A stretch of 64,000 bases of DNA from Streptomyces sp. A0642 (lineage in GTDB: Bacteria; Actinomycetota; Actinomycetes; Streptomycetales; Streptomycetaceae): contig NZ_SSBL01000023.1 of assembly GCF_004795105.1 (NCBI RefSeq), forward strand, positions 60,473-124,472, given 5' to 3'. How positions within the stretch are numbered: position 1 is the stretch's first letter; every line of letters starts with the position of its first letter. Below, in pieces: positions 50,278-58,203 of this stretch. The notes below the pieces were generated by a model. That model did no database searches, was not told where the DNA came from, and saw only the letters and a list, made by a program, of their open reading frames with translations. The position numbers and the translations under genes were made by a program.

Positions 50278-50290
50278 GCACCGCCTCCGC

Positions 50291-50704
50291 TCACACATCG
50301 CCCCCACCGCTGTCGATGGCCCGGATGACCACCGGACGGACGGGCGCGCCCGCGGGCGCCGGGCACCGGGTGACGCGCGCGGCGACCTCGGTGACCCGCT
50401 CCAGGCTCTCGCATTCGAGGACCCAGTACCCGGCGAGCACTTCCTTCGTCTCCCCGTACGGACCGTCGGTGATCACCGGCCGGCCGTCCTCGCCCGCGGT
50501 GACGAGCCGGGTCTTCGCCGGTTCGACCAGGCCCTGGGCGTCGATGAGCTCACCCGACTCGGCGAGATCGTTGGTGACCGCGCCCATGAACCCGAACATG
50601 GCCTGCACGTCCTCCTCGCTCCAGGCCGGACTGCCGGCGGACGCGTTCCCGCGCATCGCCTCGTAATCGGCCTGTGAGCCCTGCACCATCACCAGGTACT
50701 TCAT
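50291..50704 (-). CDS. DGPF/YCII-domain protein, ECF42 partner
   Basis: 137 residues, ATG. MKYLVMVQGSQADYEAMRGN at the start and the family motif DGPYGETKEVLAGYWVLECE (about 80-99) define the DGPF/YCII family, a ferredoxin-like barrel. Its function is not known in detail; it is coded with ECF42 sigma factors and is their usual target. Only 13 bp separate it from the sigma gene, so it is cotranscribed, first in the operon. Confidence 0.9.
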   Translation of the reverse strand: MKYLVMVQGSQADYEAMRGNASAGSPAWSEEDVQAMFGFMGAVTNDLAESGELIDAQGLVEPAKTRLVTAGEDGRPVITDGPYGETKEVLAGYWVLECESLERVTEVAARVTRCPAPAGAPVRPVVIRAIDSGGGDV

Positions 50705-50871
50705 GGTTCCGCTCCTCGATGCGTCCCTGCCGCCCCTCGCGGGCGACTCTCACAGGGGACGTCGGAGCGGGGCGGCGGATCTCGACACCGCGCCGCAGAT
50801 CTTTCCCGGACACCCCGAGAACTCCCGGAACGGCCCAGGAGGGACGGACGCCGGGGTGACGCTTTTCGGGT

Positions 50872-53070
50872 TCAGGCGGGCACCGGGGCGTCGGCCGCAA
50901 CCGCCGATGCAGGCGCTGCTACGTGCGCGCCCTCCGATGCCGCCCCCTTCGTACCCTCCTGTGGTCGGCGTGCGGTGCGGCGGTCTGCCGCGGGAAGATG
51001 CGCGATGACATGGGCGTGGAACCGGTCGACGGCATCATCGACACTGCGGATGAAGCCCGACTCGGCGTTGCCGCGGGAGAGGCCCATGCCCTTGAAGAGA
51101 GAGAGCCGGAAGCCGGTGATCCGGCTGCCGTCGGCGGGAAGCATGTCGCCGGGCTCCGGACGGAGCCGCTCCAGCGTGCCGCGCGGACCGCTGCGGCCGT
51201 CGAGCAGCGTTTCGACGTGGAGGTCGGCCGGCGCATCGGCCAGCTGCCGCATCAGCCGCTTGGCGGAGGCGAGGGGGTACGCGCCTTCCGGCGCCGGGAT
51301 CTCCACCGAGGTGCGCAGCTTCCCGGTCCGAAGGTCGGCGACGATCGTGATGACGCCGGGCGAGTCCTCGACCCGCAAGCCGGCGGTGAGCCGGCCCTCC
51401 TCGCACAGCTGGTCGGCGAGTGCCGCCCGTCGCGACTGCGGAGTGGTGCCGCGCTGGGCGCGCTGGACGGGAAGCGTCTTCTGGCCCAGCTCACCGCCGA
51501 GCCGCAGACAGACCTGACGGATGAGGCGCTCCCAGCTCTCCACGACCTCGACGGCACGCGCGTCGCCCTGGCTGAGTGTCTCCGTGTCGATGCCGTTGCG
51601 TACGGGGATCCACGAGGGGCCCATGTTCTGGAAGCCGTGGCAGCCGGAGTTCTCATGCTGGAGGTAGTGCAGGAGCTCCTGGAGGAGCCAGGCGTGGGCG
51701 GCGTTGCCGACGCCCTCGTGCCGGATCAACATGTGTGCCTGATGGGCCACCTCGGCCCAGGACAGGTGCCGCAACGCGACCTTGTGCTTGCGCCGGCCGT
51801 CCGTCTTGACGTCGACGAGGGGACTGCCCTCCAGGGCCACGTCGTTGGACAGCGTGATCACGGCCTCGTACCCGCGCCGGGCGGCGATGTCCATGTAGTT
51901 CTGGACCTGCTCCGAACGCAGTACGTTCCCGTTCGTCTTCGTCTCGACCAGGGCGGTCCACAGCTTTCCCGCCCGCTCGACCCGGATCACGCCGTCCGGG
52001 CGCTTGGGGGTGTCGCCGTGGGGGAGCGAGACCTCTGTGAAGGTCTCCATGCGGCCGGCCGGAGCGCCGAAACCCGCCGTCAGCCGTCGCCCGAACTCCG
52101 GAACCTGGGCCATGACCGATAGCAGCACGGAGGTGGCCCGGACCTCCCGCTCCTTGTCGCTCTTGAGCGTCGGGGCGGGGAAGAGCCGTGCGGCGCTCCA
52201 CGCGTCGTTTTCGGCCAGCGACTTCTTGACGACGGCCGGGAGGGTCACCTTCTTCTTCGCGGTGCGGGGGCCGCGGGCGCGCTTGGGCGGGGCGGCAACC
52301 GGATCCGAAGTCGTTGCTCCGGACGCCGGACTTCCTGTACCCGTGCCCTCTGGCCCGGCCGCCGGACTTCCGGCTTCGCGGACAGGTTGCCGTGGCACGG
52401 GGGCGGGATCCTGGACGACGGGCGGCGCCGCATCCTCACCGAGTGCGGGCACAGCCTGGGCCTCGGGCGCCTCCACAACCCGCCCCGCCACCGTGCTCTC
52501 GCTCGGGCCCTCGGCCTCTCCCTCGTCGTCGTCGACATCGATGCCGAAGTCCGTGGCGAGGCCGGCCAGTCCGGTCTCGTACCCCTGTCCGATGGCCCTG
52601 TACTTCCACTCCGTGCCGCGCCGGTACAGCTCGCCGAACAGGAAGGCGCTCTCCACCCCGGCATCCGCGATCGAGAACCCCAAAAGCACGTCTCCGGTGC
52701 GGTCGGACACCGTCATCCGAAGATCCTCGAGATCACCGAACCGCGACCCGCCGTAACGGCTCGCGGCCACCACGATGCGTTCCACATCAGCGGGCACGGC
52801 GGTCAGATCGAGGCTGATGCGGTCCTCGCTGCCGCCGTCGGTCGGGGTCTTTCCCAGCAGCTGCACGCTGCCGTCGGCCGCCGCCGGGTTGTTGTAGTAG
52901 AAGAAATCCGAGTCGCTGCGGACCTTGCCTACGCCGTCCAGCAGCAGGACGGACACATCGGCGTCGCCGTCCCCTGTGGTGCTGCTCCAGCTCAGACTCG
53001 CGATGACCGATCCGGCGTCGTCGCTGAGGTCTGCCAGGCCGACGTTGGCACCCTTGGTCATCTCGCGCAT
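50872..53070 (-). CDS. TerD domain fused to PD-(D/E)XK nuclease-like domain
   Basis: 732 residues; ATG at 53070 with GGGGGA 4 bp upstream. Residues 1-180 are TerD (MREMTKGANVGLADLSDDAG, DADVSVLLLDGVGKVRSDSD, FFYYNN, ISLDLTAVPADVERIVVAAS), the calcium-binding domain of tellurite-resistance and stress proteins. Residues 185-275 are a Pro/Ala linker ending in a basic patch (KRARGPRTAKKK). Residues 285 to about 700 hold a domain with D359 (KRPDGVIRV), E376 and K378 (WTALVETKTN) and Q388/Q390 (EQVQNYMDIAARRGYEAVIT), the pattern of PD-(D/E)XK nucleases. Thus a calcium-linked stress sensor joined to a possible DNA nuclease. Divergent from the prenyltransferase pair at 53409. Confidence 0.8.
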   Translation of the reverse strand: MREMTKGANVGLADLSDDAGSVIASLSWSSTTGDGDADVSVLLLDGVGKVRSDSDFFYYNNPAAADGSVQLLGKTPTDGGSEDRISLDLTAVPADVERIVVAASRYGGSRFGDLEDLRMTVSDRTGDVLLGFSIADAGVESAFLFGELYRRGTEWKYRAIGQGYETGLAGLATDFGIDVDDDEGEAEGPSESTVAGRVVEAPEAQAVPALGEDAAPPVVQDPAPVPRQPVREAGSPAAGPEGTGTGSPASGATTSDPVAAPPKRARGPRTAKKKVTLPAVVKKSLAENDAWSAARLFPAPTLKSDKEREVRATSVLLSVMAQVPEFGRRLTAGFGAPAGRMETFTEVSLPHGDTPKRPDGVIRVERAGKLWTALVETKTNGNVLRSEQVQNYMDIAARRGYEAVITLSNDVALEGSPLVDVKTDGRRKHKVALRHLSWAEVAHQAHMLIRHEGVGNAAHAWLLQELLHYLQHENSGCHGFQNMGPSWIPVRNGIDTETLSQGDARAVEVVESWERLIRQVCLRLGGELGQKTLPVQRAQRGTTPQSRRAALADQLCEEGRLTAGLRVEDSPGVITIVADLRTGKLRTSVEIPAPEGAYPLASAKRLMRQLADAPADLHVETLLDGRSGPRGTLERLRPEPGDMLPADGSRITGFRLSLFKGMGLSRGNAESGFIRSVDDAVDRFHAHVIAHLPAADRRTARRPQEGTKGAASEGAHVAAPASAVAADAPVPA

Positions 53071-53408
53071 ACAGTCCCCCAGACGCGCCGCCGTGTCGGG
53101 TGGCGCCCTGGCGGCAGCATGTGTTGATCCGTGACGCAGCGCAATCCGCCGCACACGAGGAGAACGGTATCGCCCAGATGGAGTACTCGTGAAGGAATCA
53201 TGAACTCCGCATCCTTGAGTCAGGTCAGAGCGGGTAAGGGGCGGGACTCCGGCTCGATCGAGCCGCTCCGACTGACGTGCGACGGGTGAACAAGCCCGCA
53301 TCACGGTGCGTCCGGGCCCCTGCATGGGCACGCTGCTCAAGGTCAGGATCACCGGGGAGGCGTCATCCCGCCCCGGTACCTGCGGACGCGGGTCGAGGGG
53401 GCGCTTCG
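53071..53408. other. 338-bp divergent intergenic region
   Basis: Separates the TerD-nuclease gene (minus) from the prenyltransferase gene (plus); both promoters should lie here. I see short palindromes such as GAGTACTC near 53178 but no clear operator, riboswitch or RNA. No gene in it is convincing. Confidence 0.5.
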
Positions 53409-54272
53409 ATGACTTCCAGAGCGGCAGGGCCGTCCGGGCAGGCGCAGGCGAGGGGGATGCCGTTCGGTGGCCCTGGCCCGCCCCCGGAGGGCCCCTTTTC
53501 CCCTTCGGTTCCGGTGCAGCCGCAGGGCCGCGTGCCGGGCGGGGAAAGGCAGCGGCCGGTGCCCCGGCATGTCGCGTGCGTGATGGACGGGAACGGGCGA
53601 TGGGCGCAGCAGCGCTCCCTTCCGCGTACCTCCGGGCACAGTGCGGCGGAGGCGACGGTGATCGACGTCATCGAGGCGGCACGGTCGGCGGGGGTCGAAT
53701 GGCTCAGCCTGTACGCCTTCTCCACCGAGAACTGGCGGCGGCCGGGCGAGGAGATCGACTTCCTCATGCGTCTGGTCCGTCGCGTGGTGCGCAAACACGC
53801 ACTGCTGCTGCACGCACGGGGCATCCGGTGCCGGCTCCTGGGAGCCGAGGACCCGAGAATTCCAGGGCCTCTCGCCCGGGACTTCGCGGACCTGATGACG
53901 CTCACCGAAGCCAACCGGGGCATGACGCTGACCGTGGCGTTCGACCACGGAGGGCGTCAGGACATCGTCGCCGCTGCACGCTCCCTCATTCGCGCCGGAG
54001 TGCCTGCCGACGCCGTCGACCAGGCGTGCTTCGCCGCGCATCTGCCCGTCCCCGACACGCCTGACGTGGACCTCGTGATCCGTACGTCCGGTGAACAGCG
54101 CATCTCCAACTTCATGCTCTGGCAGGTGGCCTACGCCGAGTGGATCTTTCCGCCGGTGCTGTGGCCCGACTTCCGTGCGGCGCACCTTCTGGAGTGCCTG
54201 CACGAGTACCGGCGCCGCGACCGCCGCTTCGGCGGGGTGGCACCGCAAGCGAGGGGAGGACCTCAAAGGTGA
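53409..54272 (+). CDS. cis-Prenyltransferase (isoprenyl diphosphate synthase, UppS family)
   Basis: 287 residues; ATG at 53409 with GAGGGGG 6 bp upstream. The first 50 residues are a Gly/Pro/Gln-rich extension. All UppS motifs follow: HVACVMDGNGRWAQQR (substrate Asp, Arg), SLYAFSTENWRRP (motif with Asn/Trp/Arg), and DLVIRTSGEQRISNFMLWQV, AYAEWIFPPVLWPDF (the motif V region). Catalytic Asp, Arg and Glu are present, so it should condense isopentenyl diphosphate in cis or catalyse a related prenyl transfer. Region II (GHSAAEATVIDVIEAARSAG) is slightly divergent from housekeeping UppS, so this is probably a specialised copy. It overlaps the next gene by 4 bp. Confidence 0.88.
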   Translation: MTSRAAGPSGQAQARGMPFGGPGPPPEGPFSPSVPVQPQGRVPGGERQRPVPRHVACVMDGNGRWAQQRSLPRTSGHSAAEATVIDVIEAARSAGVEWLSLYAFSTENWRRPGEEIDFLMRLVRRVVRKHALLLHARGIRCRLLGAEDPRIPGPLARDFADLMTLTEANRGMTLTVAFDHGGRQDIVAAARSLIRAGVPADAVDQACFAAHLPVPDTPDVDLVIRTSGEQRISNFMLWQVAYAEWIFPPVLWPDFRAAHLLECLHEYRRRDRRFGGVAPQARGGPQR

Positions 54273-55789
54273 AGGACGCGGACAGCAGCCACGTCGCGCA
54301 GGCCGGGCCCGGTACCGGGATTCCGTACGAAGGCGACGGCCACGAGACCACCGAACCACCGGCCGGATCCCTGTTCGGCCCCGGTTCGCAGTTCCACCGC
54401 TTCTTCAACGATCCCCGCTGGGCCCTGGCCGTCGTCAGAGCCACCGTGCTGGAAGCCGCCCACCCGCAGATCGGCGCGGCGCTGGCCGACAACTCCTCCT
54501 TCGTGGTGCACCCGTGGCGACGGCTGAACAACACCCTCGTGAGCCTGCAGCGCATGTTCGGAGCCGACGAAGAGGTTCGGCGGAGGGAGGCGGCACGGCT
54601 CAACCGTATGCACGCGCGGCTGAGCGGTACGGATGCCAGGAACCAGCCCTACGACGCGATGGACCCCGAGGTGCGGGCGTGGGTGGTCGCGACGCTCTTC
54701 GAAAGCTCGGTCACCATGTGCCGGCTGAGCGGACAGCCGCTGGAGCAGGAAGCCATGGAGCGGCTCTACGCCGAATTCCAGGCGTTCCTGGCGGCCTTGG
54801 GGGACCGTGCAGGGCATCTGCCGCCCACTCTGCCCGAGTTCTGGCAGTACTACGACCGCATGGTCGCGGAGGAACTGCAGAGCACGGAGGCGCTGCGCAT
54901 CATCCTCTACAGGCTCTTCGAGCATCTGCCGGCACCGCCGCTGTTCGCCGGCATGCCCACGGTCTGGGCGGCCGGTCGTGCGCTCGCCGGGCCGGTCATC
55001 GGCACCGTCACCGTGGCGTCCCTCCCCGAGGTCTTCCGCCGCAGGGCAGGCCTGCCGGAGGTCCCCGGTGCGCAGACGCTGATGCAGGGCGCCTACATGG
55101 CGGCCCGTCTGGCCCGGGCCCTGCCCGACAACTGGCTCCAGGCGGACAACGTCGTCGGTCTGCTCAATCTGTCACCCGACGGCGACGGCCCCTGGGCCGA
55201 GACCCTCACCACTCTGCGCGACCGGACGAAGCGGGCCGGGGCGCTCTTCCGGCTGATCTCACCGGTGCCGCCACAACCGCGCGCCACGGACGGTCCGGAC
55301 GGGGACGAGAGCCGGCGAGGCGCCCGCGCGTTCTTCACCGACGTCCTGGACCAGACCGGGGACGGCTCTCTGGACTGGCCCGATCTTGCCGCCATGGCCC
55401 GGGAGCTCTGCTCCCGTCTCGATCTGGACGAGCCGGAGGAGACCCGCCTGTACGACGCCTTCGCCGCGTGGTGGAGGGAACTCCAGGCGGCTCTGGACAC
55501 CGACGGGGACGGACGGGTGAGCGAGGAGGAGTACGTGGCCGCAGCCCCGTCCCTCGCGGGGCCGGCGCTGATCAGGGTCGCCGAAACCCTCTTCGACGCC
55601 ACCGACGCGAACGGCGATCAGTTCATCGACGCCGACGAGTACCGGGCCCTGTTCAGGAGAGGCTTCGGACGGTCCGTCCTGGATGCCGAAGGCCGTTACT
55701 CCCGAAGCGCGTTCGTTCGGGACTTCCTGTCCTTCATGTCCGGTCGTCAGCGTTCGACGCCGTACGATCCGCTGCTCTCCGACGCGTAG
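54269..55789 (+). CDS. DUF2236/MpaB-family oxygenase fused to calcium-binding EF-hands
   Basis: 506 residues; GTG at 54269 overlaps the prenyltransferase stop (GTGA), with GAGGGGAGGA upstream. Residues 35 to about 330 are DUF2236, the fold of latex-clearing protein Lcp and MpaB: PWRRLNNTLVSLQRMFGADE (about 82-101), YDAMDPEVRAWVVATLFESS (about 128-147), AMERLYAEF and HLPPTLPEFW. The His of the common WVHAT motif is replaced (WVVAT). Residues 350-495 hold EF-hands with loops at 361-372 (DQTGDGSLDWPD), 410-421 (DTDGDGRVSEEE) and 446-457 (DANGDQFIDADE), plus a degenerate fourth near 472. Suggests a Ca-responsive enzyme acting on the prenyl product of its partner. Confidence 0.82.
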   Translation: MKDADSSHVAQAGPGTGIPYEGDGHETTEPPAGSLFGPGSQFHRFFNDPRWALAVVRATVLEAAHPQIGAALADNSSFVVHPWRRLNNTLVSLQRMFGADEEVRRREAARLNRMHARLSGTDARNQPYDAMDPEVRAWVVATLFESSVTMCRLSGQPLEQEAMERLYAEFQAFLAALGDRAGHLPPTLPEFWQYYDRMVAEELQSTEALRIILYRLFEHLPAPPLFAGMPTVWAAGRALAGPVIGTVTVASLPEVFRRRAGLPEVPGAQTLMQGAYMAARLARALPDNWLQADNVVGLLNLSPDGDGPWAETLTTLRDRTKRAGALFRLISPVPPQPRATDGPDGDESRRGARAFFTDVLDQTGDGSLDWPDLAAMARELCSRLDLDEPEETRLYDAFAAWWRELQAALDTDGDGRVSEEEYVAAAPSLAGPALIRVAETLFDATDANGDQFIDADEYRALFRRGFGRSVLDAEGRYSRSAFVRDFLSFMSGRQRSTPYDPLLSDA

Positions 55790-55813
55790 AGCCCCGGACG
55801 CGTAGAGCCCCGG
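55782..55813. repeat. 16-bp tandem duplication over the oxygenase stop codon
   Basis: ACGCGTAGAGCCCCGG occurs at 55782-55797 and again at 55798-55813. The TAG stop of the DUF2236/EF-hand gene lies in the first copy, so the second copy is a small recent duplication just after the gene. The following 55814-56052 holds a loose GCGGTGGAGTG-type repeat and no gene. Confidence 0.7.
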
Positions 55814-56052
55814 ACCGCCCGGCCACTCCCGCCCGCCTGCGGCTGCACGCTGTCAGCCGCGGTCGGGCCGGGCACGGGCGTGGCTGGGCGGAGGTGAGGC
55901 GGTCCAGGAGCGTCAGAACGCTTTCATAGGGGCGTCCGGGGGTCCGGTGGATGCCGCGCCTGACCGGCGGTGGAGTGCCGGTGCCGGCCACTCCTGCCCC
56001 GGCTCGTGCGTGAGCGGTGGTGAAGTGCCCACGCCGGCCCTTTCGGCCCGGA

Positions 56053-56349
56053 TCAGCCCTGTCGCAGCGCGGCGAGGCCCTTCTGCATGTCCTCGGTGTT
56101 CATGACCGGCTGGATCTCGATCTTCGCGCCCAGGCTCTCGAAGAGAGGCTCGGCGATGGAGGGCAGGAGCGAACTGTCCTGCATGTCGAAGACGAACGTG
56201 CAGGACCGCTTTCCCTCGCAGGGCCCGAAGTACGCCGCCTCCGGCTTGAGCTGCTCCGTGAGCGACTGCATGATCTTCGGCAGGCTGCCGTTCTTGATCG
56301 CCTCGTTCGCGAGCTGGGTGTCCAGTTGGGCTCGCAGCATGACCCTCAT
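56053..56349 (-). CDS. Small conserved-looking protein (DUF3303-like)
   Basis: 98 residues, ATG. A compact alpha/beta pattern: MRVMLRAQLDTQLANEAIKN, LPKIMQSLTEQLKPEAAYFG, CEGKRSCTFVFDMQDSSLLP, IAEPLFESLGAKIEIQPVMN. Resembles DUF3303/ferredoxin-like barrel proteins of unknown role; two Cys in the middle could be structural or redox-linked. No partner gene is evident. Confidence 0.7.
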   Translation of the reverse strand: MRVMLRAQLDTQLANEAIKNGSLPKIMQSLTEQLKPEAAYFGPCEGKRSCTFVFDMQDSSLLPSIAEPLFESLGAKIEIQPVMNTEDMQKGLAALRQG

Positions 56350-56545
56350 GAATTGGCTCCCTCTGTCACACCGGGGCCGGCGCGGATCCGTCCGCGCTCG
56401 CTGGTGCCGGCGGCGTCCCGCCCAGCGTCACCGGGGGCGGTCGGGGCAGCCAACATTTCGTGCACCATCCGGGCTGTCCGCGCCACCGGGCACCCCGCAG
56501 GGCGCCGGTCCGCCCCGGCGGAGGAGGCCGTGGGGTGACCTGCGT

Positions 56546-57169
56546 TCAGCTGCCGCTCAGGGGGGACTCCCACGTGGAATCATGGCGGGGCCTTCTCTCC
56601 AGATGGGCAAGCAGGTGCCTCGCCGCGGTCGAGGCGGTCTCGTGCGGCGCGCCGACCGCGGTCAGTGCGGCGGCGATCCGTGCCGGGGCCGTCTCCGGCA
56701 GATCCATGTCCGTCAGGAGGGGGAGGGCGAGCAGCAGGCGAGCGGACTCGTCCTGGATTCCTGCGGTCGCGGCGGAAGGGCCGTCCGCGAGGCGGACCAG
56801 TTCTTGCCACGTCAGGCCGGTCCCCGGGAAATCTCCTTCCCAGCCGGCGATCTGCTGGGCGTGGCTTGTGCCCGGGTGGGTGAGGAGGTAGTCGGTGCCC
56901 TGGTCGCCGACCAGGTTTCGGTAGATCACCACAACTCCGGGACCGTCCTCGGCCGGCACTCGGAACGTCGGCCAGTGGTCGGGATCGAAGAGGACCTCGG
57001 ACATCGCGTCGGCATCGGCGCCGTCCTCGCCGAACCACTCCGGAACCGGGCGCTCGGTGCATGCCCCGTCACTGCACATCGCCAGAAGGTGATTCGACCA
57101 GAAGCCCCGGCGCGCCGGCAGGGCCTCGCCGGCGACCAGCGGGCCATCCTCGTACCCCTTGATCAGCAC
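56546..57169 (-). CDS. Hypothetical protein
   Basis: 207 residues from a GTG at 57169; a GGAGG lies immediately before the start, closer than usual, so the start is uncertain. Contains NHLLAMCSDGACTERPVPEW (two Cys) and a helical C-terminus (LTDMDLPETAPARIAAALTA; ASTAARHLLAHLERRPRHDS). Trp/Asp-rich middle (FDPDHWPTFRVPAEDGPGVV). No transmembrane segment. I do not recognise the family. Confidence 0.55.
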   Translation of the reverse strand: MLIKGYEDGPLVAGEALPARRGFWSNHLLAMCSDGACTERPVPEWFGEDGADADAMSEVLFDPDHWPTFRVPAEDGPGVVVIYRNLVGDQGTDYLLTHPGTSHAQQIAGWEGDFPGTGLTWQELVRLADGPSAATAGIQDESARLLLALPLLTDMDLPETAPARIAAALTAVGAPHETASTAARHLLAHLERRPRHDSTWESPLSGS

Positions 57170-57281
57170 CCTCCGATCCTGTCACCGGGCACTGACAACC
57201 AAGGGCGCAGCCCGGCTCGGCACCGGGCCCGACCCGCCCGCAGTGCGACGCGCAGGCACCGCTCGACTCCCGGCACTCGCG

Positions 57282-57341
57282 GGGGCGGGGCGCTGACAAG
57301 AGTCGCCGCTCGGGGCGGGGCGCTGGGAGGAGTCGCCGCTC
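57282..57341. repeat. 30-bp tandem repeat in a 326-bp gap
   Basis: Two copies (57282-57311, 57312-57341) of GGGGCGGGGCGCTG followed by AGAGTCGCCGCTC-type sequence, differing at a few central bases. The gap 57170-57495 also holds a CTCCCC-TGTGA-GGGGAG hairpin near 57374-57390, perhaps a terminator for the minus-strand response-regulator operon that ends at 57496. Confidence 0.65.
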
Positions 57342-57495
57342 GGGTTCTCGGGCACTGCCCTCCCACCCGACGGCTCCCCTGTGAGGGGAGACGGCTTCGG
57401 CTGGGCGCCACCCCGGCGTGCGAGGTGGCGGAGACCGGGACCGGAACCCGGACCGGCGATCCTTGCGGACGGCCGTGAGGAGGAGCGGACACCGG

Positions 57496-58203
57496 TCAGC
57501 CGGCGAAGCCCGGGACCACCAGACCGGACTCGTAGGCGATGACCACCGCATGGGTCCTGTTCTGCGCACCGAGCTTGGTCAGTACGTTCCCCACGTGGGT
57601 CTTGATCGTCTCCAGGCTCACCGTGAGGGACTCCGCGATCTCCGGGTTGGAGAGACCCGTGGCCATCAGGCGCAGTACCTCCTCCTCCCGGCCGGTCAGG
57701 GCGGCTTGCGGCAGGGCCTCCGCGGAGACCAGCGGGCGGGCGGCGACCATGCGGCCCAGTGCGGCCGGGAAGAGAATCGCCTCGCCTGCCGCCACCACCC
57801 GGATCGCTTCGGCGATCCGGCGGACCGGGAGCCGTTTGAGGAGGAAGCCGCTGGCACCAGCCCTGAGGGCGGCGGTGACGTAACCGTCGTTCTCGAAGGT
57901 GGTGATCACCACGACCTTCGGCGGGTCGGCCGCTTCGGCCAGCAGCCGGCGTGTGGCGTCGATCCCGTTGCAACGGGGCATGCGGACGTCCATCAGAACC
58001 ACGTCCGGTCGCAGCCTCAGCGCGCGTTCGACCGCCTCGAGGCCGTCGGCGGCCTCGCCGAGCACCGAGATCCCCGGCTGAGCGGCGAGCAGCATGCTCA
58101 GACCGCTGCGGGTCACCTCGTCGTCGTCCGCGACCAGGAGGGATACGGCGGGGCCGGCGTGTGGGGGAGGGGCCACGCCTCTGTCCGCGTCGGTTCCACT
58201 CAC
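57496..58203 (-). CDS. NarL/LuxR-family response regulator
   Basis: 235 residues, GTG overlapping the kinase stop. Receiver 18-140: LLVADDDEVTRSGLSMLLAA, phospho-acceptor D72 (VVLMDVRMPRCNGIDAT), Thr in VVITTFENDGYV and Lys in GFLLKRLPVRRIAEAI. C-terminal LuxR-type helix-turn-helix LTGREEEVLRLMATGLSNPE, IAESLTVSLETIKTHVGNVL. Partner of the kinase at 58200-59441. The first of the divergent secreted hydrolase genes is the likely target. Confidence 0.93.
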   Translation of the reverse strand: MSGTDADRGVAPPPHAGPAVSLLVADDDEVTRSGLSMLLAAQPGISVLGEAADGLEAVERALRLRPDVVLMDVRMPRCNGIDATRRLLAEAADPPKVVVITTFENDGYVTAALRAGASGFLLKRLPVRRIAEAIRVVAAGEAILFPAALGRMVAARPLVSAEALPQAALTGREEEVLRLMATGLSNPEIAESLTVSLETIKTHVGNVLTKLGAQNRTHAVVIAYESGLVVPGFAG

